From: Thysanoteuthis rhombus
Taxonomy: Eukaryota; Mollusca; Cephalopoda; Oegopsida; Thysanoteuthidae
Assembly: GCA_963457665.1 (NCBI GenBank)
Contig: OY735209.1
Location: forward strand, 61,499,654 to 61,563,653
Direction: 5' to 3'
Length of the DNA stretch: 64,000 nucleotides
The position numbers were made by a program, and so were the translations under genes. Positions 11,573 through 22,210 of the stretch are shown here, in pieces (the stretch's first letter is position 1; each line of letters opens with the position of its first letter). The notes under the pieces were generated by a model that searched no databases, had not been told where the DNA came from, and was given only the letters and a program-made list of their open reading frames with translations.

Positions 11573-12898
11573 CACTCTCTTGTCTGGCTCCTTCAGACCA
11601 ATTAACAATACCTTTCTGGCAGCATCTAGCAACTCAAGACATTCACTGCTTATCAATTTTTTCAATTCATTTGGAGGTGCTGTCCAGAGAAGTAATCACT
11701 GGCCAAATGACCAACACTCTGGCATTTATGACAGCAACTGGACTGGTGTGCTCTCCTAACAATTTTCAGGGTTCTAACCTCCAAATTTTTGCACCCAGAT
11801 TTCATGGTTGACATTTTGACAGCAGTAATACTTACAATCATCAGATCCAGCATGTTTTGTAAAATTCATCCTCATATTTCTCTACTTATTTTTAAATGGA
11901 TGTTCTTCTATTCTATAAAATTCTTTTAAACTAGATCTCCCTGGATGTTTAGAATTTCTCCATTTTTAGTGGGAGTTTTATAAACAGACAAGCTTCTGAA
12001 TTCCTTTTTCAGTATTGGTACCTTAACATTTATGTTGTCAGTTTTGTTTCCAGTCAAACTCCTGATTCTGATTTCAGTATTTGTACCTGTACCTCAAAAT
12101 CATCATCCTTTTGTAACATCACAATTAGGGATGGGTGCTGTGGTTTTTGAAAAATCATCTTGCCAATTTTCTGTTTTTCTATCTTCAATAACTTTTTCAG
12201 GAATTTCAAATTTTTCATTCAAAAGACATTCTGTGTCATTATATTCCTCAGTGAATTCTTCGATAATAACATTATGAGAAAAATTCTCAGCACTCTCTTA
12301 CTTTGTGAGGAAATTCTTCATTGTTAACCACATGTTCGAAGGGTTTATTTCCTGTTGGGAGATTGTTCATCCATTAAATGAATTTTTGAATCCGTAGTTT
12401 CAACTTTTCATTCTGAAGAAAAATTTCAGAATATATATTTTTCTAACGTTGGATTTCACACATGAAATCCTCCAATTTTTCTCTTGAAAATATTTTGTCA
12501 GATTTCTCTGTAAATTTTCCTACAATTTGAATTTCCAAATCATTGTTTAAAACTTTCATGACCAGTTCATTTTTGTCTCTTTATCTCTTTATTCCATTTT
12601 TGTACTTTTGTTATTTTAACTTTATTTCTGAAGTTAGTTCTTCAACATTTTTATTGGCATCCTCATTGACAGCTTCAACATCATTATTTTTGTCTGTATT
12701 TTCAAACAAATTTACACACATTAAAAAAAAAACAAAAAAACTTTAAAATTCAGTGCCATCACATATACAGCCATTTCTTCAGGCTATTTATGATTATTTT
12801 GGTGAGAAAAGGCCGGTAATTTCATTTCTTCAAGTATAGGAATACGATTTTTGTTCTTCTTCTTCAATTATGGAAATATCAGCATTCTTGATATCCAT
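11573..12898 (-). pseudogene. Retroelement ORF1/gag-like relic, decayed
   Basis: Reading the minus strand gives coding-like stretches in shifting frames, starting at an ATG at 12898-12896 (MDIKNADISIIEEEEQ). These continue with VNLFENTDKNNDVEAVNED (12.6-12.7 kb), NELVMKVLNNDLEIQIVGKF and TEKSDKIFSREKLEDFMCEI (about 12.45-12.57 kb), and a zinc-knuckle-like segment at 11662-11853. There CHKCQSVGHLASDY gives C-x2-C-x4-H with the last Cys replaced by Tyr. The relic ends with SECLELLDAARKVLLIGLKE near 11.58-11.65 kb. An acidic N-terminal region followed by CCHC knuckles is typical of ORF1/gag nucleic-acid-binding proteins of retroelements. Many stops and frameshifts show it is dead. Clade is not assignable; no polymerase domain was found beside it. 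Confidence 0.6.
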
Positions 12899-12983
12899 TT
12901 TTTTATTTTCAGAAACCAGTGTTAGTATGAAAGATGACACACTCGATAGAATTCAGAAACAACAGAAGTTTATAAGAAACCCT

Positions 12984-13128
12984 TTCACTTTTTTCTTCAT
13001 CATACACACGTGTGTTAATTCATTCAACCCATTTAAAAATCTGCTGGCTCCCTTACTGGAAGTAAATAAAACAAACTCTCCTGTGTAAGGGAGACAATTC
13101 AATATCAATTTAAATACTTGACATTTCA
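12984..13128 (+). repeat. Direct repeat, right copy
   Basis: Matches 11122-11237 in order (ATACACACGTGTGTTAATTC, AGTAAATAAAACAAACTC, AAATACTTGACATTTC). It carries an extra insertion, GTAAGGGAGACAATTC. Confidence 0.6.
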
Positions 13129-13151
13129 TATCTATGAAAATGCATCTTCCA

Positions 13152-13220
13152 TATAGGCTAAGGCTTGTTTCATTCAAATAGATGAATACATTTATATTAG
13201 ACAAATATATTTATTGTTTA
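13152..13220 (-). repeat. Family Y linker, interrupted copy (left part)
   Basis: AGGCTTGTTTCATTCAAATA and GATGAATACATTTATATTAG match the family Y linker. The continuation of the same copy appears after the RTE insertion at 13728, so the RTE fragment is nested inside this repeat. Confidence 0.55.
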
Positions 13221-13722
13221 TGCTAGCTCAACCTTCAAAAATAATAAGATCCCATTGATCCTAAAGAGAAGGGTGTATAACCAATGCATCCTCCCAATAG
13301 TCACTTATGGAGCTGAAACATGGAACCTAATAAAGAGACAGACCCAAAAAATGAGAACCATGCAACGTGCACATGAAAGAATAATGCTGAGCCTCACATG
13401 GAGAGACCACAAGACAGCACAGTACATCCAAGAAAAGACAAGAGTTAGAGACATCATAGAATCCATAAAAAATCTCAAATGGCAGTGGGCTGGCCATGTT
13501 GCAAGAATGGCAGACAATCGATGGACATCGCAACTCACCACATGGATCCCCTGAGACCACATGCGCAACCGAGGCCGGCAAAATGTTAGATGGAGAGACA
13601 AGCTAGACAAGTTTAGGAAGTACTGACTCCACGACACCCATAATAGAGAAGTGTGGCAAATCCTAGGGAAGGTCTACGTCCAACGACGGATGCTAAAAGA
13701 CTGATGATGATGATGATGACAT
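13221..13722 (+). mobile_element. RTE-clade LINE 3' end, ORF2 C-terminus (R2)
   Basis: An open frame at 13255-13554 encodes 99 residues of an RTE ORF2 C-terminus: YNQCILPIVTYGAETWNL, then HERIMLSLTWRDHKTAQYI, then IKNLKWQWAGHVARMADNRW. The LKWQWAGH...DNRW signature is shared with BovB/RTE reverse transcriptases. The frame meets an in-frame TGA after WIP and continues as DHMRNRGRQNVRWRDKLDKF to a natural stop at 13702-13704. That stop is the first unit of the (TGA)n tail. The copy is 5'-truncated (no RT or endonuclease domain) and non-functional. It lies within a family Y repeat. Confidence 0.9.
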
Positions 13723-13727
13723 ATACA

Positions 13728-13806
13728 ATGCAAAAGTTGCAGTAATAATCTTCTGTTGGAATAGAAGTTGGAGTGGATTTTGACCCTGCAGCAGCAAGGC
13801 TTGTTT
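13728..13806 (-). repeat. Family Y 5' domain, interrupted copy (right part)
   Basis: The minus strand reads GCTGCTGCAGGGTCAAAATC, CACTCCAACTTCTATTCCAA and GATTATTACTGCAACTTTTG. This is the best-conserved domain of family Y. Confidence 0.75.
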
Positions 13807-13926
13807 TATCTTGATTTAACATCATGGTTGAATATAAAATCTGCATTCCACCTTTTTTACACACTCCAATCTTGTAATTGATTAACCCAAGCACAGCACG
13901 CTGTCAGAAGACGGTTACACAACATG

Positions 13927-13958
13927 TCATTACTGAGTGACTAACCAGACTTGTTATT
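13927..13958 (-). repeat. Family X 5'-end scrap (copy G)
   Basis: The minus strand reads AACAAGTCTGGTTAGTCACT, the family 5' terminus. Only about 30 bp remain. Confidence 0.6.
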
Positions 13959-13984
13959 CTTCATGGTCTATATATAAAAAAAGT

Positions 13985-14532
13985 AGAGCGGTCGGAGGCA
14001 AGACAATGGATTATTGAAGCTCATGGGAATGAAGCAGTAAATTCAAACACATTGGAAATGGATTGCAAACCTTAAAAACTTTGGTTCCGAGCGCAAGGAC
14101 AAAGAATGCTCGAGAAGACCACAGAACTAGAGAACTAATGAATTGGATGAATTTTTGGATGAGGACACTCTAGAAAGAAGATGAAAAATTAAAGGTAACT
14201 CAGTCAACTTGTTTGAATGATGCATTGGAACAGAGAAGATTTCTTCTGGGTAAGGAAGTCAACCTGTGATTGTGTTATTAGACTGTCTTCTAGTCGCATA
14301 TGTGACATAGCAAATGATGATGGAGCTATAATAGGAAGTTCTTCTACACGCAATAGATTTGCCAGATGTATCCCATTCAGACTATCACTTGTTTCACTCC
14401 ATGCAGCACTCATTGCATTTCAAACAATATCACAATATTGAAAAATTCCATCAAGAATTTGATGAACGGAAACCCAAATTGTTCTTTTATTATGGAGCAT
14501 GCAACCTACGAGGGAAATACTTCAATGACTAG
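13985..14532 (+). pseudogene. Mariner-type transposase relic
   Basis: Two parts of a mariner transposase are readable. The N-terminal helix-turn-helix region (about 14010-14187, one frameshift) gives IEAHGNEAVNSNT, WKWIANLKNFGSERKDKE and TNELDEFLDEDT, like the paired-type DNA-binding domain of SETMAR/mariner proteins. The C-terminal part (about 14340-14532) gives LPDVSHSDYHLFHSMQHSL and ends GACNLRGKYFND before a TAG. In intact mariners the motif (A/P)SDYHLF holds the third catalytic Asp; here that codon (14380-14382) still encodes Asp. The catalytic middle, with the first two Asp residues, is missing or scrambled. The element could move only with a transposase supplied from elsewhere. No terminal repeats were identified. 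A family X copy begins just downstream. Confidence 0.8.
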
Positions 14533-14550
14533 AAAACAAAATAATATGCT

Positions 14551-14900
14551 AACAGGTCAGGGGAGTCATGAGAAACCATCACATGACCCATGTCTTTTGG
14601 CAGCATACCATGTTGGAGATAATTAATAAAAAAAATTGGAAAAAAAAAGGGTGATCAAGGAATAAGTTAACTTTTGTTAGGTAGTAATCACTGAATAGTC
14701 CAAATTCCCCAATTTAGCATAAACTTACATTGCAAATTGAACCCATTGTTGAAAATTTATTCCCCCCCCCATAAAGATATGATGAGTAAATGTTAATTTT
14801 TTCAGCTCTCTTGCTCCATTGATCCAGCAAGACAACCTTAAAAACCAAGGAAACCTTTCTTGACAGTTTTGGTGATAGTTTAGGGTGACGGTTTCTGATA
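14551..14900 (+). repeat. Family X copy H (near full length)
   Basis: Has AACAGGTCAGGGGAGTCATG, AAAGGGTGATCAAGGAATAA, CATAAACTTACATTGCAAAT, a C10 tract at 14762-14771, CTCTTGCTCCATTGATCCAG and GGGTGACGGTTTCTGATA. The tRNA-free, non-coding structure agrees with other copies. Confidence 0.82.
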
Positions 14901-15204
14901 TTGCACTGTTTAATGGCTATTTCTATTCCAACATTTCTCTTTCATTTCCCCAGTGCCTGATTAACTATGTAGCGAAAGTAGAATGTGCTATAAAGCCCTG
15001 TCATTTCAAAAGCTCTTTGCTAAATGCTTGCAAGCTATAAATCCCAATTCAATGATTTTGAACAAGAGCTCTATCACTCCAGTACTATAGTGCCCTCAAC
15101 CTTTATGAACAACTGGATGTCTATAGTTTGCCATTTTAGCCAATTGTTACCTTTAATTAGATACATTTTGCTAATGTAGTAATTAGTGAGAGTGTGGTAT
15201 CTAT

Positions 15205-15252
<48 letters not shown>

Positions 15253-16968
15253 TACACAACATATAAATACAAATGTATTTGAAACGGGAATCATTGCAAT
15301 AGAACAAAGATCAAAATGAAAACAAATACTACAGGCTGAATCCTGCATTCTGTGGTCAGGCAACTCCCACGGTCCGGCATATTTTGAATCCATTGGCTTC
15401 AGTTAGTGGATCAGTGTGGTTTTGGTGATGTAATCCTTTTAATTTCACATATTTCAGACCTTTGGGATGTCATCCAAGAAACTAGGAGGTATAGAAGATG
15501 AGGTTAGGGATAAAGAGCATAAGTGCAAAACATAATCTATATTCGAAAAGGTGGAAATACAGAAAATGTTCGATGAAAGAATTACTAAAAATATTAGAGA
15601 AAAGAACTTCTGTAAAGACCTTGTGTGAGTACTATAGGGGGAATTGTCTACTGTGTATGATTTAAAGATAGTAAATTTTCAGTTCTTTTTTTTTTCTTAA
15701 ATATGTCTTAAATGTAATTTTCTATAGTCTAGCAATGGCCGGGTCCCAAGTGTGCCAGATAAAAAATGGTCAACCTATATTACCAAAATGTTTATATAGA
15801 AATATTTTATAACTTTGCAAGTAAAAGATGTATGTATCTCCATATTGATCTGTATTCTCTTTTTTGGAGGCCCCCTCTATAACATATGCAGAAAGACCTG
15901 CACTGGCCTAATCCAGACCTTGCATTTCCCCCACAATGAACTGTAAGTTACAAAGGATCAATAAAAATCACTCTTTCAATAAACTTCTCTTATGGGCATT
16001 CGTGTCAGCACAAATAAGCTTTTGGAGGTTTTGTCAGTGTTCATTAGATGTTGGCAGATAAGAACAATAACACACCTATGCCTGCCAACTAACAACAAAC
16101 TTATCAGTCTAGCCAGCAATAAACATCAATTATCTGTCAACTGAGTTGGATTTCTCACTCTCATCTCTCTACAAATTTGATCAAGCCGAACTTTGAGAGT
16201 GTATACAAAAGGATAAATAGCCTTTCTATTATTTTGATAAGAAAAGCTGTTTACTACTGTAAATATAGAGATGCAAAGTGGTGTAACAGTTATCAACATT
16301 AAAAACTGAATCACATAATCGAGTTCGAATTTTGGTTGAAACTTCTTTCGTTCAATTCAAATTGATTCCCTTAGAGAAAGAATGAATTCACTTTTCCTTA
16401 CATTCAATCACATTTTTGGATACTTTGACATACCATGGTCTTGACACTGACATGTCATGACGCTTGACTGAGATGAGTCAGGGATTCTTTCCTCTTGCTA
16501 ATACCATGTAACCTAGTACAAGCTGTCACATAATAATTGGAGAGAAGATAAGTAGTATTTAGCAATACCCCGTTTCCTACGAAATGACATGAAGGACAAA
16601 AGTCCAAAAAACAGCAAAAATTGATCCAAATAACCATATGTGCATGTGTGTGTGTGTATGTGTATGTGCACGTACATGTATATGATGAAACATTAAAAAC
16701 AGCTTAAAGATTATTTTCATAACTGATTTTGACTAGTTTTAGCTTCATTCTAATTTTTAGATGTTTTTTTATCATTACTTTGACTCTGTCAATCATTCTA
16801 CAACAAGGAAATAAAATAGGACACAACAATAGGAAATAAAGCTCATGGTGGGACTAAAAGTCACATCCAGTCACCCGAGGGATTCCAGTGTATGCTTGGC
16901 TGCCTATAACCATTCAGCCCTAAGACAACATAATTGACAAACGCTGACTTTACACCATAAATTGACTT
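14901..16968. other. Spacer with (TA)n(CA)n microsatellite
   Basis: A (TA)n run at 15208-15238 passes into (CA)n to 15255. Otherwise no coding similarity or repeat family is recognised. A short (TG)n-rich patch lies at 16639-16670. Confidence 0.5.
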
Positions 16969-17054
16969 CTGGTGTGGCCTGTACAAATTACTAACATAGC
17001 CAGCCAGACCAGCTCAAAACTTATGGTGACAGTTTGCGTTGACAGTTTCTAATA
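16969..17054 (+). repeat. Family X 3'-module fragment (copy I)
   Basis: GGTGTGGCCTGTACAAATTA, CATAGCCAGCCAGACCAGCT and TTGACAGTTTCTAATAG match the family 3' module. Confidence 0.75.
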
Positions 17055-18565
17055 GAAGAGGAGAATAAGATGAGTCGAGATCTGGTCTTTGTTTTGAGCC
17101 ATCAGTACCACTGTTTTTTTTTGTTTTTTTTAGGATATAATGGAATTTCTTCTTATTATAACAATTGTATTCTTGGTGTTTTGGGGAAGTGGAATCAGCA
17201 GTCTGTTTTTATTCATCTTGTCTTTACTTGAGTAATTCATTACAATCCACTATGAGCCTGCCGAGCCCATTGAAGTTTACTAAATCCCAATTAACCAAAC
17301 ATTTGGCTCACTAGTCCCTTAATCCATCTATTGCCAGCCTTACATGATGCTGGATGAGTGGTTGGATATTCCTGGTTTGAATTCAGAGTTGTCCATCTCC
17401 TAGACTGGTTGACAATGAAGGCTCAATAACCCAATCTGCTTTGCCATTTACCTTTACCGGGAAAGAGGGAAGATGAATTCATGCCTTTCTAGAGTTTAAA
17501 CTAGGTTCACAAATTCCAATTTTAATTTCTGCTAACTGTTAGGCCACCCACATCTCAAATATCGGATTTATCTATAATAAAAAAAAATGAACAGAAATAT
17601 GGAAAATGACATTCAGCAGATTAATATTGTTTTGTAAAAGGATAAAGCGTGGGAGAAACGAGAGTTTTCATTTTTTTTTTTTCGCAGTAACAAAAGAAAG
17701 GAAATGATTTCTGAATAGAAAATTATTCTGGAATGAAAGAGAAAGCAAAAAGATTAACTGCAGATACGGAGAAATAAATAAGCATTTAAAAATGAATGAA
17801 AGAGGAAGATGAAAGAAAAATAGAAGAGATTTATGAATTTGTGAAGAATGAATGAGGGGGAGAAATGGAAAGATTTTTAAGATGCACATGAAGAGAGAAT
17901 GGGGAGAAAATATAGTTTTACCCTTCGACTAATTTTTCATCAGAAAAATTGAACGGATATAATGAATATGTAAATCAGAAAAGGGCAGAGGTTAAGAAGT
18001 ATAATGTACACAGAGACGGATGAAAAAATAATTTTATGAAGCAGATAATAGGCAGCAAGAAATTGATGTGAATAGAAAAGAATAACCATTGAAAGAAGAA
18101 AGCATATTGAAAGAAAGATTTTTTGAATTGGTAGAAAAGAACGTACAAAACAGTTCATTGTAATCTATACTGCAGATAATAGTGTGCATTATTTTTGTGA
18201 AGATGAAAATCGGAAATAAAAACTAAAATTTTGAAATTCAGGCTTTTCATATTATTGGAAAAATTTGGTATCTCTTATGAAATAATACCAAAATATTGCC
18301 ATATCTGCCTAGAAATGAATCACCATGACCTAGTTGGTAATTTTTTGTCAATAGACCTCCACTCTATTATTGTAAACTTTACTAACCCACGTAACCAACC
18401 CTGACTCTTCGGACAGTGATACAAGATTACATAGAGCTGTACATGAGATTGGCAAGATCAAAGGCACCTATATGTGACTGACTGACATAGTAAATTTGAA
18501 AGGGGAAAGGGTGTTACAAAACCAGTAGGACAAAAAAAGTAATTTTCATTTTTTAAAAAATAAAC
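17055..18565. other. Spacer; purine-rich plus strand at 17640-18160
   Basis: From about 17640 to 18160 the plus strand is dominated by A and G (many GAAAGA, GAAGAG and AAATGAA strings), which creates long F/L/S-rich open frames on the minus strand (17668-17889 and 17940-18158). These are low-complexity artefacts, not genes. No repeat family was recognised. Confidence 0.55.
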
Positions 18566-18579
18566 AATGTATTCATTCT

Positions 18580-18586
18580 TCTCTCT

Positions 18587-18654
<68 letters not shown>

Positions 18655-18675
18655 CTATCTCTTTCTTTCTCTATC
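18580..18675. repeat. (CT)n microsatellite
   Basis: An almost pure CT dinucleotide run of about 60 bp at 18592-18651 with imperfect CTTT/CTAT edges. The L/S-only frame across it is an artefact. Confidence 0.95.
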
Positions 18676-19239
18676 TCATTCTAACAAAACTTTTCCACAA
18701 ATGCCAAAACATCATAGTTTTGACAAAAATAAATGTTTTTTTACAATGGATTAATATAATAAATCAAGCACACCACTAAAAAAAAAGGGAAAAAAAGGTG
18801 AATGATAATTGAAAAAAAAAGAAAAAAAAAGAAAAAGCTGTTTTTAAATGACTGCTGCTGTAATACACATGTAAATTTCAAAGGTTCTATACGAAAAAAT
18901 GTGACCAGGAGCAGTGAAACAGACACACAAGTGAAAAGGGAAGAATACCTAGGCACCATTTCCTTTTGCTGTTTGGTTGGGTTAATGATTGTGGCTAGTG
19001 ATTCAACATTCATTAATTGCATAAAGAGGGTAAAAATATCTTATACACATGGCTCATTTCTGCCCCACAGTTTTGTCTATTATTCTAATTTTCAATTTGA
19101 TGTAGTTTTTTTGGGGTTTTTTTTGCACCAAATAACATTCACCACCCAAGACTACCAATGTGGATGACAATTTACAGGGTTAACTTTTAGGTTCTTGGCA
19201 CCCAGGGCAAGCTGAACTTTCAAGAATAGTATAATCTTA
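18676..19239. other. Spacer, nothing recognised
   Basis: Contains A-rich tracts (18778-18835). An open frame of 121 codons at 18802-19167 begins with a Lys-rich run translated from an A-rich tract and shows no recognisable domain. I regard it as chance. Confidence 0.5.
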
Positions 19240-19545
19240 TTATTTGAGTTTTTTGGATGATTGAACTCCTTGTTATTTGTGTTGTTAAGATGATATTCCG
19301 GATGATCCATTCTATGGCCTTCTTCAGGTATACTATCTGAATGTCATGATGAATTTCTTTTTCCAATGGTAGCAATGCTATTACACAGGATTTGAATGCT
19401 ATCCTTTTCTTTCCTTGTTAAGCCTGGATTTTCATACCTTGTCCCTGTTGAGTAACAAAAGCCACATCAAGTTGAACTCTGTACTTGTCTGACATTCTGT
19501 CGACACGTTGATGCAGGTTGCCTTTTTGATTTTTCTTAGTTCCCA
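19240..19545 (-). pseudogene. Decayed antisense coding relic, family unknown
   Basis: The minus strand stays open for about 95 codons apart from one stop: LHQRVDRMSDKYRVQLDVAF, VTQQGQGMKIQ, then, after a frame change, GLTRKEKDSIQILCNSIATI, then HHDIQIVYLKKAIEWIIRNI. The composition is protein-like and unlike the surrounding DNA. I do not recognise the family; a retroelement ORF tail is plausible given the neighbourhood. Confidence 0.4.
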
Positions 19546-20111
19546 GATATCAAGATATCACCCGAAAACAATATTATAGCATAGCTACCATCAAAGTTAA
19601 AAATCAGAATGAAAAAATTCATTTTATCAACTCTGCACAATCTTCATTTTCTTAGCTTTTTTTTTTAATATCTTATTAAAACCTCTGATCAGAGAAAAAG
19701 TGCTGTATGGCACACTACTGCAAAGAGGACTGGTCTTAAGAATATGCTGCGTGTTAACCCATTCAGGCCAGGAATGCACATTGGTATACTCTGGATTTTG
19801 CAGACATTTTGAATACATAATGAAGACAAATGAGCATTATATTTGCCATTGATCAAATCCTTAACTTATAACCTTCAAAATAATATATAACTTCCAGGGG
19901 GTTTCTTAAAAAACGAGAAGACTTAAATGCATCCCTTATGTCCTCGATTTTTCAAATTTTGGGGGTAACAACCTTGAAATTTTGCATGAGCATCATTAAA
20001 AAACGTTTTTATTTGCTTTTTCAAAATAGTACTTTTGTAAGATTCCATATTCATTTTGGACAAAAAATGCCCAAATCTTGCACTGCATTTTTAAAAAAAG
20101 ATAATTTTAGT
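19546..20111. other. Spacer, nothing recognised
   Basis: AT-rich. A TTAACCCATTCAGGCC string at 19754-19769 resembles a piggyBac-like terminus, but no opposite end was found. Confidence 0.45.
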
Positions 20112-21205
20112 TGATCATCAACATCAGTCTTCTATCTTCCGTCATTGGTCATAAGCCTTCCCCAGGATTCACCTCATCTCTCTATTGTGGGCATCATGGA
20201 GCCAATACTTTCTGAACCTGTTCACTTCATCTCACTTTCTCATATTCTGCCAGCCTCAGTTCCACATTTCATCTCTGGGGATCCTTGTTGTTAATCGTAA
20301 TGTTCATTGGTTGTCTGTCATTCTTGCAATATGGCCAGCCCATTGCCATTTGAGTCTCCTAATGGTTTCATGATGTCTCGGACTCCTGTTTTTCCCTAAT
20401 GTACTGTGCTATCTTGTGGTCTCTGCACGTAGCTCCATCGGTGACTATCAAGAGGATGCATTGGTTGTATACTCTTCTTTTTAGGACTAATGGGATTTTC
20501 TTGTCCATGAGGGTCGAGTTTACTCTACCAAAGGCTTGCCATACTAGACTGATTCTTTGTTTGATTTCTTCTACTTTTCATGATCTTATGGAGATTTGTT
20601 GTCCTTGATAGATGTAGTGATCTACTTTCTCTACTTCTGTGTCTTTGATTTTGAGCGTTTATTTTGTTGCACATGACTTTTGTTTTGCTGAAGTTCATGT
20701 GGAGGCCAACTTTCTTGCTTCATCCGTTCAGTTCATCTAGCCTTAGTTGGAAGTTTTGTAGGCTTTCTGCAAAAAAGGGCAATGTCATCTGCAAATCTGA
20801 GGTTGCTCAGATATTTGCTCTCTATTTTGATTCCTTCATTTTCCCAGTCTAGGTTTCAGAAGATCATCTCATGGCAGGCTGTGAAGAGTCAGGGTGAGCT
20901 AGTATCACCTCATCTTACCCCTTTTTAGAGCTGAAAGGGCTCTGAGTCTTTATGTAACCTGATAGAGGAGCTGCTGCGACAGTATGAATGATGCAATACT
21001 CTGACGTATACAGGGTTTACATCTTGTCGGGTAATAGCACCAATGACATTGGGAATTTTCACCGAGGCGAACGCATTCTTTAAGTCCATAAATGCTACCG
21101 CAAGTGGCATTTTATATTCTGATACTTTCTCTTTTAGTTGGTTAATTGAATAGAGATGTTCCATGGTTGAGCTGCTTCTTCTTAAGCAAGCTTATTCCCA
21201 TCATT
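20112..21205 (-). mobile_element. RTE-clade LINE, longest copy (R3), 5'-truncated
   Basis: This copy of about 1.1 kb reads from the tail (ATCATCAACATCAGTC) on the plus strand back into the RT domain. On the minus strand, KEKVSEYKMPLAVAFMDLKN at 20925-21164 corresponds to the conserved RT segment with the first catalytic Asp (AFMDLKNAFASV). RFADDIALF, with the FADD catalytic box at 20784-20795, follows. The ORF2 C-terminus ends near the tail. Several frameshifts and stops separate these blocks, so it is dead. The endonuclease domain and 5' end are absent, as is usual after target-primed reverse transcription. Confidence 0.88.
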
Positions 21206-21364
21206 AGTTTTCGTCTATCATTGTTGTGATTCAGTTGGTGATAACTTTGAGGATCTATTTATGTAGATAATTAATTCTGATACACGCGTGGGCAGTGATT
21301 CAGTTATATGAGGTATGGATATTCTTACAAGTTTTCATGAACCCCCCAACACTTCCTTTCGCAG

Positions 21365-21535
21365 GGATACTTCCATCCTATTAACACAGCTTAGGGTGTA
21401 CTCAATTGACTACTTAGCACACAGGGAAATTAGTCCTAATGAAGAGTCCTCCTACACTCTTCACTCATACTGGGAATCAAACTAAGACCCCTCTGCGTAT
21501 GAGCCAAATATACTAATCATTACACTATCCAAGCA
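21365..21535 (-). repeat. tRNA-derived SINE-like repeat (SINE3)
   Basis: On the minus strand, TGCTTGGATAGTGTAATGAT forms a D-arm/A-box-like 5' half. TTAGTTTGATTCCCAGTATG follows about 35 nt later and fits a B box. The tail runs GAAGAGTGTAGGAGGACTCT to GTGTGCTAAGTAGTCAATTG. Spacing of A and B boxes fits a tRNA-derived head, but the cloverleaf is degraded. One copy was seen in the window. Confidence 0.6.
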
Positions 21536-21959
21536 GACATTCAACGACACTGAACTGTATTCAAATATTACTGATATTATACCGTTGGACTATTTTGTCC
21601 GTCTCACCTGAAGATTATTACATTGTATTCATGGTTCTGGGGGTAAAATCAATTGGAATCGATAACTCTCATCCTGCTTCTGAGATATCAGTTGAAGTTA
21701 GTTTCTTTTTCTACTTTTGTAAATCGTTGCTAAATCAAAAAAGAAATGAAGTAAAAAAAACAAAACAAAATACTCTTTTTTTATTGAAAGTACAGAAATA
21801 AATTGTATTCATAGATAATTCAAGGTATGTGGCTGAGTCTTTTTTTAATCTATTTTAATCTCTCCTGTATATCCCTGAAAGACAAAGAGTGGTGGGTAGC
21901 TGGTATTAGAAATGGAAGATTTTAATAAGAATAACACTGCCATTTAGGAGAAAAAAAAA

Positions 21960-22210
21960 AGGTCTGGTTAGTCACTCAATAGAAGCTGTCATACAACAAA
22001 TATCTTTTTGCAGCATGATGGGACTATTAAAAAGAATTGAAAAAAGGGTGATCAAAGAATAAGTAACTTCTTCTGCCTTTTGTTGGACAGTGATCACTAA
22101 AAAATCCCAATTTTCAGGACACAAGTGTGAATCTTACCAGACGCATACAATGGGACCAATTTAGCATATATTTACACAGCAAATTGAACCCTCCACTGAA
22201 AATCTAAACT
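21960..22210 (+). repeat. Family X copy J (5' module and core)
   Basis: Begins GGTCTGGTTAGTCACTCAAT and contains AAAGGGTGATCAAAGAATAA, GACAGTGATCACTAAAAAAT and AGCAAATTGAACCCTCCACT. It sits after an A10 run. Confidence 0.88.

Noticed and set aside
13305-13637. Minus-strand ORFs of 84-110 codons
   Set aside because: Shadows of the RTE ORF2 sense frame at 13255-13703.
16969-17054. Family X as a SINE
   Set aside because: No Pol III A/B boxes at either end of the consensus, no simple 3' tail and no tRNA, 7SL or 5S similarity seen.
17330-17410. tRNA-like SINE head (GGATGAGTGGTTGG, GGTTTGAATTC)
   Set aside because: The A-box-like and B-box-like strings are only about 15 nt apart, too close for a tRNA-derived promoter.
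17668-18158. Hydrophobic ORFs on the minus strand
   Set aside because: By-products of the purine-rich plus strand; no domain or start context.
18567-18779. Ser/Leu-repeat ORF across (CT)n
   Set aside because: Translation of a dinucleotide microsatellite; the same applies to the Arg-Glu, Tyr-Ile and Cys-Val frames at 26565-26828, 40831-41243, 27396-27643, 15074-15393, 8916-9170 and 58194-58529.
18802-19167. 121-codon ORF
   Set aside because: Begins in an A-rich tract (KKRKKKKK) and continues without recognisable motif; overlaps a 93-codon frame on the other strand.
19754-19769. piggyBac-like terminus TTAACCCATTCAGGCC
   Set aside because: No complementary end at a plausible distance; the nearest GGGTTAA lies upstream in the wrong position.
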